Positions 51,802-61,101 of a stretch of DNA of 64,000 nucleotides are shown here, one piece after another. The stretch is taken from contig NZ_JBNYXQ010000009.1 in the NCBI RefSeq assembly GCF_051380735.1, positions 139,490 through 203,489 of the forward strand, read 5' to 3'. The stretch is from Janthinobacterium sp051380735 (GTDB lineage: Bacteria > Pseudomonadota > Gammaproteobacteria > Burkholderiales > Burkholderiaceae_D). The position numbers were made by a program, and so were the translations under genes. The notes under the pieces are model-generated. The model was not told the origin of the DNA, made no database searches, and worked only from the letters and a program-made list of their open reading frames with translations. Position 1 is the stretch's first letter. Each line of letters starts with the position of its first letter.

Positions 51802-53409
51802 GTGCTGGCGAAAAAAAGTTTCAGTAAAAAAGTCCTGTTCGGATCACTTGCCGCGGTGGCGGTGGTGGCTGCGGCGCTGGTCGGCTATCGCGCGTTTGGC
51901 TGGGGCGCGATGGGGCCGGTCAACAGCCTCAAGCTCGACTTGTCGCGGCCTGATGCGCTGGTGCGCACCAAAAGCTTGTCGACCCTGCCGCGCGACCTGC
52001 TGACGGTTCCGCTGGCGCGCGACGTGCTGCGCGAGGAATTCCTGTTCTATTACGAACAAAGCGAAGACCGGCTGGGCCTGAAGGGCAGCCTGCGCCGCAT
52101 CGCCTATGAACATCAATTAGGCTGGGGCGACCAGTTGCTTCGCATGGTGCTGGACCAGCCGGCCGAAGTGGCCTTGTGGCGCGACGCCGATGGCTCGCTC
52201 AAGCACTTTGCGATTGCCGTCTCGCGCAACCAGCTCACGCGTATCCTGGAAGAAGCAGGCAAGGTGGCCCTGAAGGATACGCAGATGAGCGTGGCCGGCA
52301 GCTTGCGCGTCGATGGCGACACTGTGCCGGTCTACGCGCTAAATTACGCCTGGCAGCGTACCCTGCTGTTCGCCGCCCACGGCCAGCGCCTGGTGATCCT
52401 GTCGCATCCCGGCATGCTGTATGGCGGCGACGAGGGCAAAAAAGGCGATGGCACGGCCGAAAAAACCGTCGTCAGCCTGCTGGGCAAGGATGCCGACAAG
52501 CAGAACGTGTTTCATCCGCAATTTCACCTCGATAATGCCGCGCCCGAGGGCCACAGCATCGCCGTCAAGGCGGACTTCCTGTCGTTCGGCTACCAGCCCT
52601 TTTTTGGCGCCCTGGAGGCCTTGCGTTTCGATTTTCAAAAGGGCGCCTGGCAGTCGAAAGTGCTGCTCAATGCTGACAAACTGAAAAACAATGCCTACGA
52701 CAGCGCTGCCTTGTGGCCGGTGCTGCCGCATAGTCCCAGCGCCTGCTTCAGCGTGCCGGTGGACTGGAGCGCCTTGGCCCCCGTGCTCAAGCGCCTGGGC
52801 AGCAAGACTTCGGAGCCGGTGGCGCCGCTGGCCGAGCACCTGCAAGGTCCCGCTGCCGCCTGCTGGTATGGCAATTCGCGCCTGCATACGCCCGTGTTCG
52901 TGGCCACCCGCAAGCCCCAGGCGAGCGACGACGCACTGTATGGAAGCTTGTTCGACGCGGCCATCGGCGGCAAGGACCCGGTGCGCAAGACCGCCGGCAA
53001 GGATGGCGCCATCCGCTGGGAGCGCACGATTGCCACAGCGCTGGGGCCGACCACTGCCGCACTGGCGGTGGCCGGCAATACCGTCGTTTTCTCGGCCGAC
53101 GGCAAGCTGGTTGACCAGGTGCTGGCGGTGCGCCGCAAGCAGGCGCCGGCGGCCAGCGACCTGCTGCCCGATGGCGCCCGCACGGTCGGCCTGATCGCAC
53201 CGGCTTCGCTGGCCAGATTGATCCAGCTGGAAGCTTTCGACACCCTGCCGGCCAATAACGAGCCGGTCTTGCGCGCGGCTGCCAACGAACACCTGGTGCC
53301 GCGCCTGGACGCGCTGAAAAAATATCCGCCGCTGCGTATGGTGCTCAAGCGGCAGCCAGCCAGTGGCACTTCGTGGGAAACGCTGGAATGGCAGGAGGCG
53401 GCGCGATGA
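51802..53409 (+). CDS. yfaA: YfaA-like DUF2138 protein, first gene of the macroglobulin operon
   Basis: The 535-residue protein has an N-terminal membrane anchor (about 9-28, KKVLFGSLAAVAVVAAALVG) and a large periplasmic region of the DUF2138 family. Family features include LDLSRPDALVRTKSLSTLPRDL and FYYEQSEDRLGLKGSLRRIAY. It starts with GTG at 51802, preceded by GAGGGGATA. The same gene order (DUF2138, DUF1175, macroglobulin, DUF2300, DUF2135) is known from E. coli yfa and P. aeruginosa mag operons; MagB in the latter is membrane-bound in a complex with MagD. Its last 4 bases overlap yfaT. Confidence 0.9.
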   Translation: MLAKKSFSKKVLFGSLAAVAVVAAALVGYRAFGWGAMGPVNSLKLDLSRPDALVRTKSLSTLPRDLLTVPLARDVLREEFLFYYEQSEDRLGLKGSLRRIAYEHQLGWGDQLLRMVLDQPAEVALWRDADGSLKHFAIAVSRNQLTRILEEAGKVALKDTQMSVAGSLRVDGDTVPVYALNYAWQRTLLFAAHGQRLVILSHPGMLYGGDEGKKGDGTAEKTVVSLLGKDADKQNVFHPQFHLDNAAPEGHSIAVKADFLSFGYQPFFGALEALRFDFQKGAWQSKVLLNADKLKNNAYDSAALWPVLPHSPSACFSVPVDWSALAPVLKRLGSKTSEPVAPLAEHLQGPAAACWYGNSRLHTPVFVATRKPQASDDALYGSLFDAAIGGKDPVRKTAGKDGAIRWERTIATALGPTTAALAVAGNTVVFSADGKLVDQVLAVRRKQAPAASDLLPDGARTVGLIAPASLARLIQLEAFDTLPANNEPVLRAAANEHLVPRLDALKKYPPLRMVLKRQPASGTSWETLEWQEAAR

Positions 53410-54080
53410 GCGTGGTCCTTGCGCGCCGTGCCGCCTTGCGCTCGCTGGCGCTCTGCGCTGCCGTGGTGGCTGCACCCGCAGCATGGGCACTGCGCGCGGT
53501 CGCCGAGCCACAAGTACAGCTGTCACAGGCGCAAAGCCGCGCCTTCCAGGCCTGGATGCTGCGCATCGTGAATGCCCAGATCGAACGTGGGCCGTCGCCG
53601 CGCTGGACGCATCGTGATTGCGCCGGCCTGGTGCGCTTTGCCGTCAATGAAGCGCTCACCGTGCATGATGCGAAATGGCTGCACGCGAACGGCATCGCCA
53701 GCGACCGGCGCCTGCCGCCCGAACTGGATCTGGACGCGGCCCAGGCTGCCCTGCGCAACCGCTGGGTGCAAACCGGCGGCACCGTCGGCCACTTTGTCAC
53801 GGCGCTGGCGCTGGTGCAGCACAACAGCCGCTTTGTCGCCCGCGAAATCAGCCAGGCGCTGCCCGGCGACCTGCTGTTTTTCGACCAGGGCGACGAACAG
53901 CACCTGATGGTCTGGATGGGGGCGCGCATCGCCTATCACACCGGCACCGTTACACCCGACGACAATGGTTTGCGGACCGTCGATATCAAACAACTCACGA
54001 CCTGGAAGGACACCCGGTGGCAACCTGTGCCCAACAATCCGAATTTCGCCGGGGTATTCCGGCTGGCGTTTTTGTCATGA
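53406..54080 (+). CDS. yfaT: YfaT-like DUF1175 protein with NlpC/P60-like motifs
   Basis: The 224-residue exported protein has a basic start and a hydrophobic core ending in AAPAAWAL. The start at 53406 overlaps yfaA (ATGA) and is preferred to an upstream ATG. DUF1175 shows features of a cysteine peptidase of the NlpC/P60 fold: Cys72 in HRDCAGLVRFAVNE, GDLLFFDQGDEQHLMVWMG with His166, and YHTG after it. A periplasmic peptidase or amidase acting on cell wall is therefore plausible (inference). It overlaps yfaS by 4 bases. Confidence 0.88.
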   Translation: MSVVLARRAALRSLALCAAVVAAPAAWALRAVAEPQVQLSQAQSRAFQAWMLRIVNAQIERGPSPRWTHRDCAGLVRFAVNEALTVHDAKWLHANGIASDRRLPPELDLDAAQAALRNRWVQTGGTVGHFVTALALVQHNSRFVAREISQALPGDLLFFDQGDEQHLMVWMGARIAYHTGTVTPDDNGLRTVDIKQLTTWKDTRWQPVPNNPNFAGVFRLAFLS

Positions 54081-57000
54081 AGCGATTACTGGCCAGCATG
54101 CTGGCGCTGCTGCTACTGGTGGCAGGCGGCGCCTCGGCGCAGGAACGCGAACCGAGCAACTACACCACCTTCAAGGGCGAGCCCTTCTTCCTGCTGTCGG
54201 ACGCCACCTACGGCAGCGTCGACGAGGCGCGCGTGCGCCTGGAAGTGCCGGGGCGCGACATGGGGCGCATGAACCTGGAAGCGTATTCGGGCGCCGATAT
54301 CGTGATCTACCGCGTGCCCGAGCCGATGGAGTTCTTGAAAAAGCAGCGCAATCTGCACCGCATCCAGGTCGAAGGCAATTACCAGGGCGAAGGCCTGGCC
54401 AATACCCTGAGCTTTTTGTGGGACAGCTGGTGGAAGCAGTCGCGCCTGGCCTGGCGCAAGCTGTTTTCCGGCGACGCGCGCCTGGCCGTCACGAAGGAAC
54501 AGCCGCAACTGGCGACCAATGACGCGATCCGCCGGCGCACCGTGTTTGCCAACCATCCGCAGTACAAGCCGATCAAGGGCATGGAACTGGTTGACAGCTT
54601 CCGCTATCCGCTCTGGCAGGCCAAGGCCATCGAGCCGCCAAAAGGCGTGAAACTGGACGGCTCCAGCAGCGAATTCATCGTCGCCGGCGCCGGCAATGTG
54701 ATGATACCGCTGGGCAAACGCAAACCGGGCTTGTACCTGATCGAAGCGATTATCGGCGAGCACCGCGCCACCACTCTGGTATTCGTGTCCGACACGATGG
54801 CGGTGACCAAGGTGTCGTCCGGCCAGATGCTGGTCTGGACCGCGCGGCGCGACAACAGCGCCGCCGTGGCCGGCACCAGCGTGGCGTGGACCGACGGCAC
54901 CGGTGTGCTGCAGTCGGCCACCACCGGCGCGGATGGGGTGGCCTCGCTCGAGCGCGGCAGCCCCGAACACACGTATGTGATGGGCCAGGACCGCGCCGGC
55001 GGCGTATTTGTGTCCGAGAATTTTTACTATGACAGCGAGATCTACAACACCAAGATCTATGCGGTAACCGACCGGCCCTTGTACCGCCCCGGTGATGAGG
55101 TCAACGTGAAGTTCCTGGGCCGTGAATTTACCTCGGCGCGCAACTCGCAGGCGGCCGCCGCCGCGCCCATCAGCTTGAGCGTGCTTAATCCGAACGGCAC
55201 GCCGCTGCTGACGCAAACGCTGCAGCTGTCTGGCGAAACGGGGGCCGAAACGCGCTTCCGCCTGCCTGCCGAAGCGACAGCCGGCGGCTATGAGCTGCGC
55301 TTCAACTACAAGGATGGCGTGTATGGCGCGGCCTTCCGCGTGGCCGAATATATCAAGCCGCATTTTGAAATCAATGTGCAACCGTCGAAACCCGAATTCA
55401 AGACGGGCGAGGCGGTCAAGGGCAGCATCGCGCTGCGCTACCCGGACGGCAAGCCGGTGAAAAATGCGAAGATGACCTTGTCGCTGCGCAGCCAGCAAAA
55501 CACCATGGTCGAGGGCGAATTGCGCTACAGCGGCCTGTTCCCGGTGGCCCTGAAGACCGAGGAAGTGACGAGCGACGGCAGCGGCAATCTGGACTTCACC
55601 TTGCCGGCTGCCACCGATCCGTCGCGCTATATCCTGACCGTGATGGCGACCGATGGCGCGGCTTACCGCGTCAAGGCGACACGCGAGCTGATGATCGAAC
55701 GCTCGATTACCACTTATCAATTGAAAGCCACGCGGCAGTTTTCCGATCCGGGACAAACCGTGCATTTTGATTTGCTGGCGGACGGCCAGGGCGCTGCCAA
55801 ACCGGTGCGCTGGCAACTGGTGCAGCTGGAAAAACAGAGCAAGACCGAGGGCGCTTTCGATCCGAACGCCAAGGGCTGGGACGTGGCATTCCCCGCATCG
55901 GGTTCCTATCAGCTGTCACTGCGCGACGAGCGCGGCAACCTGCTGGCGGCCGCCAGCCACTGGGTCTCGGGTGACGGCGTGCAGGCCACGCCGGGCAGCA
56001 TCGAGATCGTGCTGGACCGCGCCCGCTATCGCCCCGGTGACACCGCCGAAGCCCTGATCACGTTTTCCGACAAGGTCGACCAGGCGCTGTTCACACTGGA
56101 GCGCGACAAGGTGGAGCAATATGGCCTGATGGCAGGCAGCGCCGACTGGTACAAGGCGCAGCGCGTGGCGCCGCGCCAGTGGCGTGTACGCATTCCCGTC
56201 AAGGAGGAGCACGGCCCGAACATGACCTTCTCGGTGGCCTACACGCGCAATGGCGACTTCGTGTTCGAGAACGCCGGCTTGCAGGTGATCGAGCCACGCA
56301 TCGCGCTGCAGTTCAAGGCGGACAAAGAAGTCTACCAGCCAGGCGAAAAAGTCACGCTTGATGTCAAGGCGACACTGGACGGCAAGCCTCTGAGCACCAT
56401 GGTGGCGCTGGGCGTGGTCGATGAAATGATCTATGTGCTGCAGCCGGAAATCGCGCCCGAGATCGGCGACTTTTTCTACCATCCGCGCCGCAACAATGTG
56501 CGCACCACGGCCAGCCTGTCGTTTATCAGCTACGACATGGCGCAGGGGCGCACCGCCGGCGCGCCGGCTCGCCACAATTACAACGAGCGTGGCGTCAAGG
56601 TGCTGGAACGTCCGCGCCGCGACAATATCGATACCGCTTTGTGGGCGCCGTCGCTGAAGACCGACGCCAATGGCAATGCGCGCGTCACCTTTACCATGCC
56701 CGATGCGCTGACCCGCTGGCGCATTACCGGCCGCGCGATGGACGACCAGGGGCGCGTGGGCCAGCGCACCGGCTATGTACGGTCGGATAAAAATTTCTAT
56801 GCCAAGTGGACGGCGCCGGACTGGATGCGCGCCGGCGACGCGCCGCGTGCGTCGGTGGCCGTATTCAACCAGACCGGCAAGGAGCAGGCGCTGGACGTTA
56901 CGCTGTCCGGTGGCGCAGGTGGCATGCCAGCGAAAACGGAAAAACTGTCGGCCAAACCGGGTGTGAACTATGTCGAATTTCCGCTCGCTGCCGGCGCCAG

Positions 57001-58630
57001 CGGCCCACTGCGCCTGGAGCTGAAGCAGAACGGCAAGCTGGTCGACGCGCTCGACACCGCCATGCAAACCCTGCCCGCCGCCTGGAGCAGCCCGCGCTCG
57101 CTGGTGCTGCCTCTGGATGGCGCCACCGGTGAGCTGGCGCTCAAGCTGCCGGCGGACGCGCGCAATATCCGTGTCTCGTTTGCGCAGGGGGCTTCCAGCC
57201 AGTTCGCACGCATTGCCGACGATCTGATCGACTATCCCTATGGCTGCGTCGAGCAGACCGCCAGCCGCCTGATTCCGCTGGCGGTGGCCACGCAAAGCCT
57301 GGGCCCTGATGCGGGCGCGCCGTATGAACGCTTGCAGGCCACTTTGACCGCGCAGCGTTTGCGGCTGGTGTCGATGGCCGGCCCGAAAGCCGTCTTCGGC
57401 TGGTGGGGCAACGCCACCGCCGGCAATGCTTTGATGACGGCGTATGCCTATTACGCCGACTGGTATGCCTCGCGCGCGCTGCGCATCGAGCTGCCGCCGG
57501 AGCACTGGAACAAGCTGCTGGCCATCTACAGCGAAAGCGGCTTGAAAGACCCAGTGGGCGACCGCGCGCTGGTGTTGTGGATGGCGCACGAGATGGGCTT
57601 GCCGACGCAGACGCTGGCGTCGGGCCTGATCGACGACAGCGCGATGGCCACGCTGGGCGGCAAGCCGCGCCAGCCTGGTGACAGCGCAAGCCTGCTGCTC
57701 GGTGGCGCTCTTGATCGCGAGTCGCAGGCCATGAGCCTTGGCCTGGTGGCGCTGGTCGCCAGCCAGAACGGCATCGCCTTGCCGCATGGGCTGCAGCTGC
57801 AAGTGGCCAGCGCGGTGCAGGTCTTGCGCGAATCGAAAGCGCCGGTGGCGCAAGCCTTGCTGATGCTGTCCGGCGAGGTACCGGCTACCCAGGCCGAGGC
57901 CGTGCTTGCCAGCGTGCGCGCCGAGATGCCGACCCTGGACCGTGCGATGACTTTGCTGTGGGTGCAGAAGAAACTTGGCGGCCAGGCATTCGGCAAGGCA
58001 CCGGCCGTGGCGCTGGAAGGCGCATGGCAGAAACGCGACAGCCGCAGCGGCCAGCCGGTGTGGCGCTGGACGGACACCAAAGCCGTGCCTGATCGCCTGC
58101 GTATCGGTACTGCTGGTGCGCCGGCAGGTACGGTGGCCGTGGTGCAGTACGACAGCCATGCGGCCGAAGCGCAGACATTGCCGGTGACGGTGGAACGGCG
58201 CATCCTGCGCATGATAGCGGGCAAGGGCGGCTACACGACGGAGCTGGTCAAGCCGGGCGAAACCATCAGCACCGATGCGCTGTACCTCGATGAAATTACC
58301 CTGAAACCAGCGGCTGGCACGAAGCACCGCTTTGGTTTGCTGGAAGTGGCGCTGCCGCCGGGCGCGATGGTTGAAGCGACCACCTGGGGCATGGTCATGG
58401 CCGGCGACAAGCCGGTCGCGCTGGAACGCGCACGCCACACCGAGCGCCGCGACGGCTATGCGGTGCCGGTCGAACCTTTGGAAGGCGACGTGACGGTGCG
58501 CCATCTGATCCGTTTTGCGCAGAAGGGTAGTTATGTGCTGCCGCCGGCGCGCTTCTACCGCATGTACCAGCCGGAGCAGAAGGCCTTCGAGGGCGGCGGC
58601 AAGAGCACGCGCGCGCTGAAGGTCGAGTGA
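54077..58630 (+). CDS. yfaS: Bacterial alpha-2-macroglobulin YfaS/MagD-like
   Basis: This is a 1517-residue periplasmic alpha-2-macroglobulin, a broad protease trap. The signal peptide is MKRLLASMLALLLLVAGGASAQ. Macroglobulin (MG) domains include TDRPLYRPGDEVNVKFLGRE (MG2-like). The alpha-2-macroglobulin core carries VVDEMIYVLQPE and ALWAPSLKTDANGNARVTF. A thioester signature CVEQ is present (Cys1057) in YPYGCVEQTASRLIP, followed by a terpenoid-cyclase-like helical region and a receptor-type C-terminus. The start at 54077 overlaps yfaT by ATGA; an open frame 134 codons upstream is rejected. Homologues in the mag operon form a complex in the periplasm at the inner membrane. Confidence 0.96.
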   Translation: MKRLLASMLALLLLVAGGASAQEREPSNYTTFKGEPFFLLSDATYGSVDEARVRLEVPGRDMGRMNLEAYSGADIVIYRVPEPMEFLKKQRNLHRIQVEGNYQGEGLANTLSFLWDSWWKQSRLAWRKLFSGDARLAVTKEQPQLATNDAIRRRTVFANHPQYKPIKGMELVDSFRYPLWQAKAIEPPKGVKLDGSSSEFIVAGAGNVMIPLGKRKPGLYLIEAIIGEHRATTLVFVSDTMAVTKVSSGQMLVWTARRDNSAAVAGTSVAWTDGTGVLQSATTGADGVASLERGSPEHTYVMGQDRAGGVFVSENFYYDSEIYNTKIYAVTDRPLYRPGDEVNVKFLGREFTSARNSQAAAAAPISLSVLNPNGTPLLTQTLQLSGETGAETRFRLPAEATAGGYELRFNYKDGVYGAAFRVAEYIKPHFEINVQPSKPEFKTGEAVKGSIALRYPDGKPVKNAKMTLSLRSQQNTMVEGELRYSGLFPVALKTEEVTSDGSGNLDFTLPAATDPSRYILTVMATDGAAYRVKATRELMIERSITTYQLKATRQFSDPGQTVHFDLLADGQGAAKPVRWQLVQLEKQSKTEGAFDPNAKGWDVAFPASGSYQLSLRDERGNLLAAASHWVSGDGVQATPGSIEIVLDRARYRPGDTAEALITFSDKVDQALFTLERDKVEQYGLMAGSADWYKAQRVAPRQWRVRIPVKEEHGPNMTFSVAYTRNGDFVFENAGLQVIEPRIALQFKADKEVYQPGEKVTLDVKATLDGKPLSTMVALGVVDEMIYVLQPEIAPEIGDFFYHPRRNNVRTTASLSFISYDMAQGRTAGAPARHNYNERGVKVLERPRRDNIDTALWAPSLKTDANGNARVTFTMPDALTRWRITGRAMDDQGRVGQRTGYVRSDKNFYAKWTAPDWMRAGDAPRASVAVFNQTGKEQALDVTLSGGAGGMPAKTEKLSAKPGVNYVEFPLAAGASGPLRLELKQNGKLVDALDTAMQTLPAAWSSPRSLVLPLDGATGELALKLPADARNIRVSFAQGASSQFARIADDLIDYPYGCVEQTASRLIPLAVATQSLGPDAGAPYERLQATLTAQRLRLVSMAGPKAVFGWWGNATAGNALMTAYAYYADWYASRALRIELPPEHWNKLLAIYSESGLKDPVGDRALVLWMAHEMGLPTQTLASGLIDDSAMATLGGKPRQPGDSASLLLGGALDRESQAMSLGLVALVASQNGIALPHGLQLQVASAVQVLRESKAPVAQALLMLSGEVPATQAEAVLASVRAEMPTLDRAMTLLWVQKKLGGQAFGKAPAVALEGAWQKRDSRSGQPVWRWTDTKAVPDRLRIGTAGAPAGTVAVVQYDSHAAEAQTLPVTVERRILRMIAGKGGYTTELVKPGETISTDALYLDEITLKPAAGTKHRFGLLEVALPPGAMVEATTWGMVMAGDKPVALERARHTERRDGYAVPVEPLEGDVTVRHLIRFAQKGSYVLPPARFYRMYQPEQKAFEGGGKSTRALKVE

Positions 58631-60312
58631 TGGGCTTTGCACGTCCAGCCTTGACGCTTGCCACGCTGCTGGCCGCGCCTGCGTGGGCGGCCTCCCTGGA
58701 CGTGGCCTGGTGGCGCGACGGCAAGACCGAAGTGCGCCAGCTGCGCCAGGGCGGGCCGCCGCCAGCATCGTTCGACGGTGCGCGGCAAGTGCCTTTGGCC
58801 AGCTTGTGGAAGCTGTTCGTGTATGTCTACGCAAATGATAACAAGGTGGCGATGCCCGATTACCGCTGCGGTGGCCGCGATCCTGAAGAAGTGTATTGCT
58901 GCGATGCGGGCCAGAGCGTCGGCCACGACGCGGCGCTGGCGCAGTCCTGTGGCCTGTTCTTCTCGCCCAAACGCTTGATGATCACGGCAGCACCGTGGCG
59001 CAAATACTGGACCGGCCGCTTGGGTAGCGCGCCTGCGGGCGACTTTGCCTGGCTGTCTGATCCCGCCCGGCTGGTGCCGGAGCGCATGGTAAAACTCGAC
59101 AGCCTGCTGCGTGCACTGGGCAGCATCCCGGCCTCCAGCCGCCAGGACGCCGAAGCGGCGCTGCTGCGGGTGGTGCTCGACGGGCGCGGCGCAGGTACGG
59201 CCCGCTGGTTCGGCAGCCAGCTGCGCGTCAAGACGTATTCCTGGCACGAGGAAAGCCGGGCCGGCGAACGTATCGGCGGCGCGGCCGGCTGGCTGGCCGA
59301 CGGCACGCCGATCTGGTTTGGCGGCGCGGGCGGCAGCAGCAAGGTGTTCGCGCAGTGGGCGCCAAAACTGGCCGCCAGCTTGCCGCCGGTGGGCGCGGCC
59401 GACGATGGCGGTTGCGTGGTGGTCGATTATTTCCAGCGTTATCCGATCCGCGCCGTGCGTGGCGAGCGCGGCATTGCCGCACCCGGCCCGCTCAATGGCC
59501 GCTACCATGTGCGCTTTGAAAATGGCCAGAACCTGGCCTTGCGCAGCAACGGCGAGCTGATGCTGGTACAGGACAAGGGTGGCCGCCCGCAATTGCGCGG
59601 CCGCTTCGGCGTCAATGAATACGTGGCGCGCGTGCTCGATCGCGAAGCGAATGCCGGCGAGCCGGAAGCGGCCAAGGCGCTGGCGATTGCCGCGCGCACT
59701 TATCTGCAGCAGAACGCGGTGACCGTGGCGGGCTGCCAGCAGATCGCCGACAGCAGCGCGGCCCAGCGTGTCAGTCCCAGCCCGGCAACACCGGCGGCGC
59801 TGGCGATTGCGCGCTGGACCGACCAGCTGATCGTCGACGGCGTGACCGTGCGTTATCACAGCAACACTTCGTCCGAGGGCACGATGGCGTGGACGCAGGC
59901 AGTGCAGCAGGCAAGACAGGGCAAGTACTACGATGAAGTGCTGGCGGCCGCCTATCCGGGCGGGTCGCTGAGTACCTTTGGCAATACCGGCGCGCGCTGC
60001 CAGCGCCTGGTGCAAAACGAGGACTGGCTGGCACGCTCCATGCCGCGCTGGCAGCGCGTGCTGCTGCGCGAGGCCGGCTACGAGGCGCCATCGCAAGCGC
60101 CGCTGGTGTGCGCCCTGCAAAGCGGCGCGCCATATTCCGAGCAATCGCGCAACCGTATCTACATGCGGCCGCTGGCCACGCGCGAAGACCGCATTACCCT
60201 GGCCCATGAATACCTGCATCTGGGCCTGCGCAATCATCCGCGCGGCCAGGATGAAAACTATGTCGAGCAACTGGCGCGCCGGCTGGTCGACCTGAACCTG
60301 GAGGCAATATGA
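58630..60312 (+). CDS. yfaQ: YfaQ-like DUF2300 protein (penicillin-binding-like, SpoIID-like, HExxH)
   Basis: The 560-residue exported protein has a signal peptide ending LAAPAWAAS. The N-terminal half looks like a degenerate transpeptidase/beta-lactamase fold: S58-L-W-K61, SCG near 106 and KTY near 201. A middle part has GVNEYVARVLDREA followed by AAKALAIAARTYLQ, closely like the SpoIID/LytB lytic transglycosylase motif. The C-terminus has HEYLH (526-530), an HExxH zinc-peptidase motif, with a nearby Glu. The start TGATG overlaps the yfaS stop. The combined reading suggests peptidoglycan work coupled to the macroglobulin (inference). DUF2300 proteins are otherwise uncharacterised. Confidence 0.88.
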   Translation: MGFARPALTLATLLAAPAWAASLDVAWWRDGKTEVRQLRQGGPPPASFDGARQVPLASLWKLFVYVYANDNKVAMPDYRCGGRDPEEVYCCDAGQSVGHDAALAQSCGLFFSPKRLMITAAPWRKYWTGRLGSAPAGDFAWLSDPARLVPERMVKLDSLLRALGSIPASSRQDAEAALLRVVLDGRGAGTARWFGSQLRVKTYSWHEESRAGERIGGAAGWLADGTPIWFGGAGGSSKVFAQWAPKLAASLPPVGAADDGGCVVVDYFQRYPIRAVRGERGIAAPGPLNGRYHVRFENGQNLALRSNGELMLVQDKGGRPQLRGRFGVNEYVARVLDREANAGEPEAAKALAIAARTYLQQNAVTVAGCQQIADSSAAQRVSPSPATPAALAIARWTDQLIVDGVTVRYHSNTSSEGTMAWTQAVQQARQGKYYDEVLAAAYPGGSLSTFGNTGARCQRLVQNEDWLARSMPRWQRVLLREAGYEAPSQAPLVCALQSGAPYSEQSRNRIYMRPLATREDRITLAHEYLHLGLRNHPRGQDENYVEQLARRLVDLNLEAI

Positions 60313-61100
60313 ATTTCTTCGCCCTGCTATTGAGCGGCGCTGCCTTGCTCTCTCAGGGGGCGCAAGCCGACGACAAGAGCATGAGCACGCCCGTCGGTGG
60401 CTGGAATCGCGCAGGGCTGACTGATAATTCGCAGGAGCTGGCGGTCAACTATCCTTACTCGCTGGTCGATCGCGGCGCGCAAAGTGGCCGGCGCATGATC
60501 CGTGGCGAGCTGGCCAAAGCTGGCAAGGAGCGTGGCGTCCACAAGCTGGTGGTCAACGGCAACCCGACGCCGCTGTACACGGACGATGATGGCGTCTATG
60601 CGCGCGCCTATTCCTTCGGCTCAGGTTCGAACAGCATCGAGATCCGTTCGCCTGACGGCAAGTCGGTCAAGCGGGTGCAGTTTTACGAAGCGGACCGCAG
60701 CCGGCCGCAGCCCATGATACGGATTATCGCCGCATGGGACGACAGCCAGGCCGAGGTCGACCTGCATGTGATCACGCCCGATGGACAGCATGCATTCTGG
60801 TCGCATCCGACGCTGACCAACGGCGGCGGACTTGACGTCGACACCGTCGACGGGCCGGGGCCGGAGAACTTCATGATGACCTCGCCGATGCGTGGCCTGT
60901 ACCAGGTGTGGATCAATTACTGGGGCAATTTCAGTGGTGATGGATATCACTTCGACGAGAAAACTCGCCAGCGGCCCGTCATTACCAGCCGCATTACACT
61001 GGTATTCAACGAAAACACGGCGCGCGAGCGGCGCGAGGAGTTTGTCGTGCCCTTGCGCGGTATTGGCGAGCTGACGCTGGTCAAGACTTTCAAGTACTGA
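60309..61100 (+). CDS. yfaP: YfaP-like DUF2135 protein
   Basis: This is a 263-residue secreted protein with a signal peptide MNFFALLLSGAALLSQGAQA. DUF2135 is recognised from the central SQAEVDLHVITPDGQHAFW with an Asp-Leu-His core, the upstream YSFGSGSNSIEIRSPDGKS, and PMRGLYQVWINYWGNF. The fold is thought to be a beta-rich domain in the macroglobulin complexes. It overlaps yfaQ by 4 bases and is followed two bases later by a second DUF2135 gene. Confidence 0.9.
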   Translation: MNFFALLLSGAALLSQGAQADDKSMSTPVGGWNRAGLTDNSQELAVNYPYSLVDRGAQSGRRMIRGELAKAGKERGVHKLVVNGNPTPLYTDDDGVYARAYSFGSGSNSIEIRSPDGKSVKRVQFYEADRSRPQPMIRIIAAWDDSQAEVDLHVITPDGQHAFWSHPTLTNGGGLDVDTVDGPGPENFMMTSPMRGLYQVWINYWGNFSGDGYHFDEKTRQRPVITSRITLVFNENTARERREEFVVPLRGIGELTLVKTFKY

Positions 61101-61101
61101 G

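Noticed and set aside
53675..54076. 134-codon upstream extension of the macroglobulin gene
   Set aside because: It overlaps yfaT in another frame, whereas the ATG at 54077 gives a clean signal peptide and an ATGA overlap.
55916..58834. 972-codon open frame antisense to yfaS
   Set aside because: It mirrors the macroglobulin gene, is extremely Arg/His/Gln-rich, has no recognisable domain, and crosses the yfaS-yfaQ junction.
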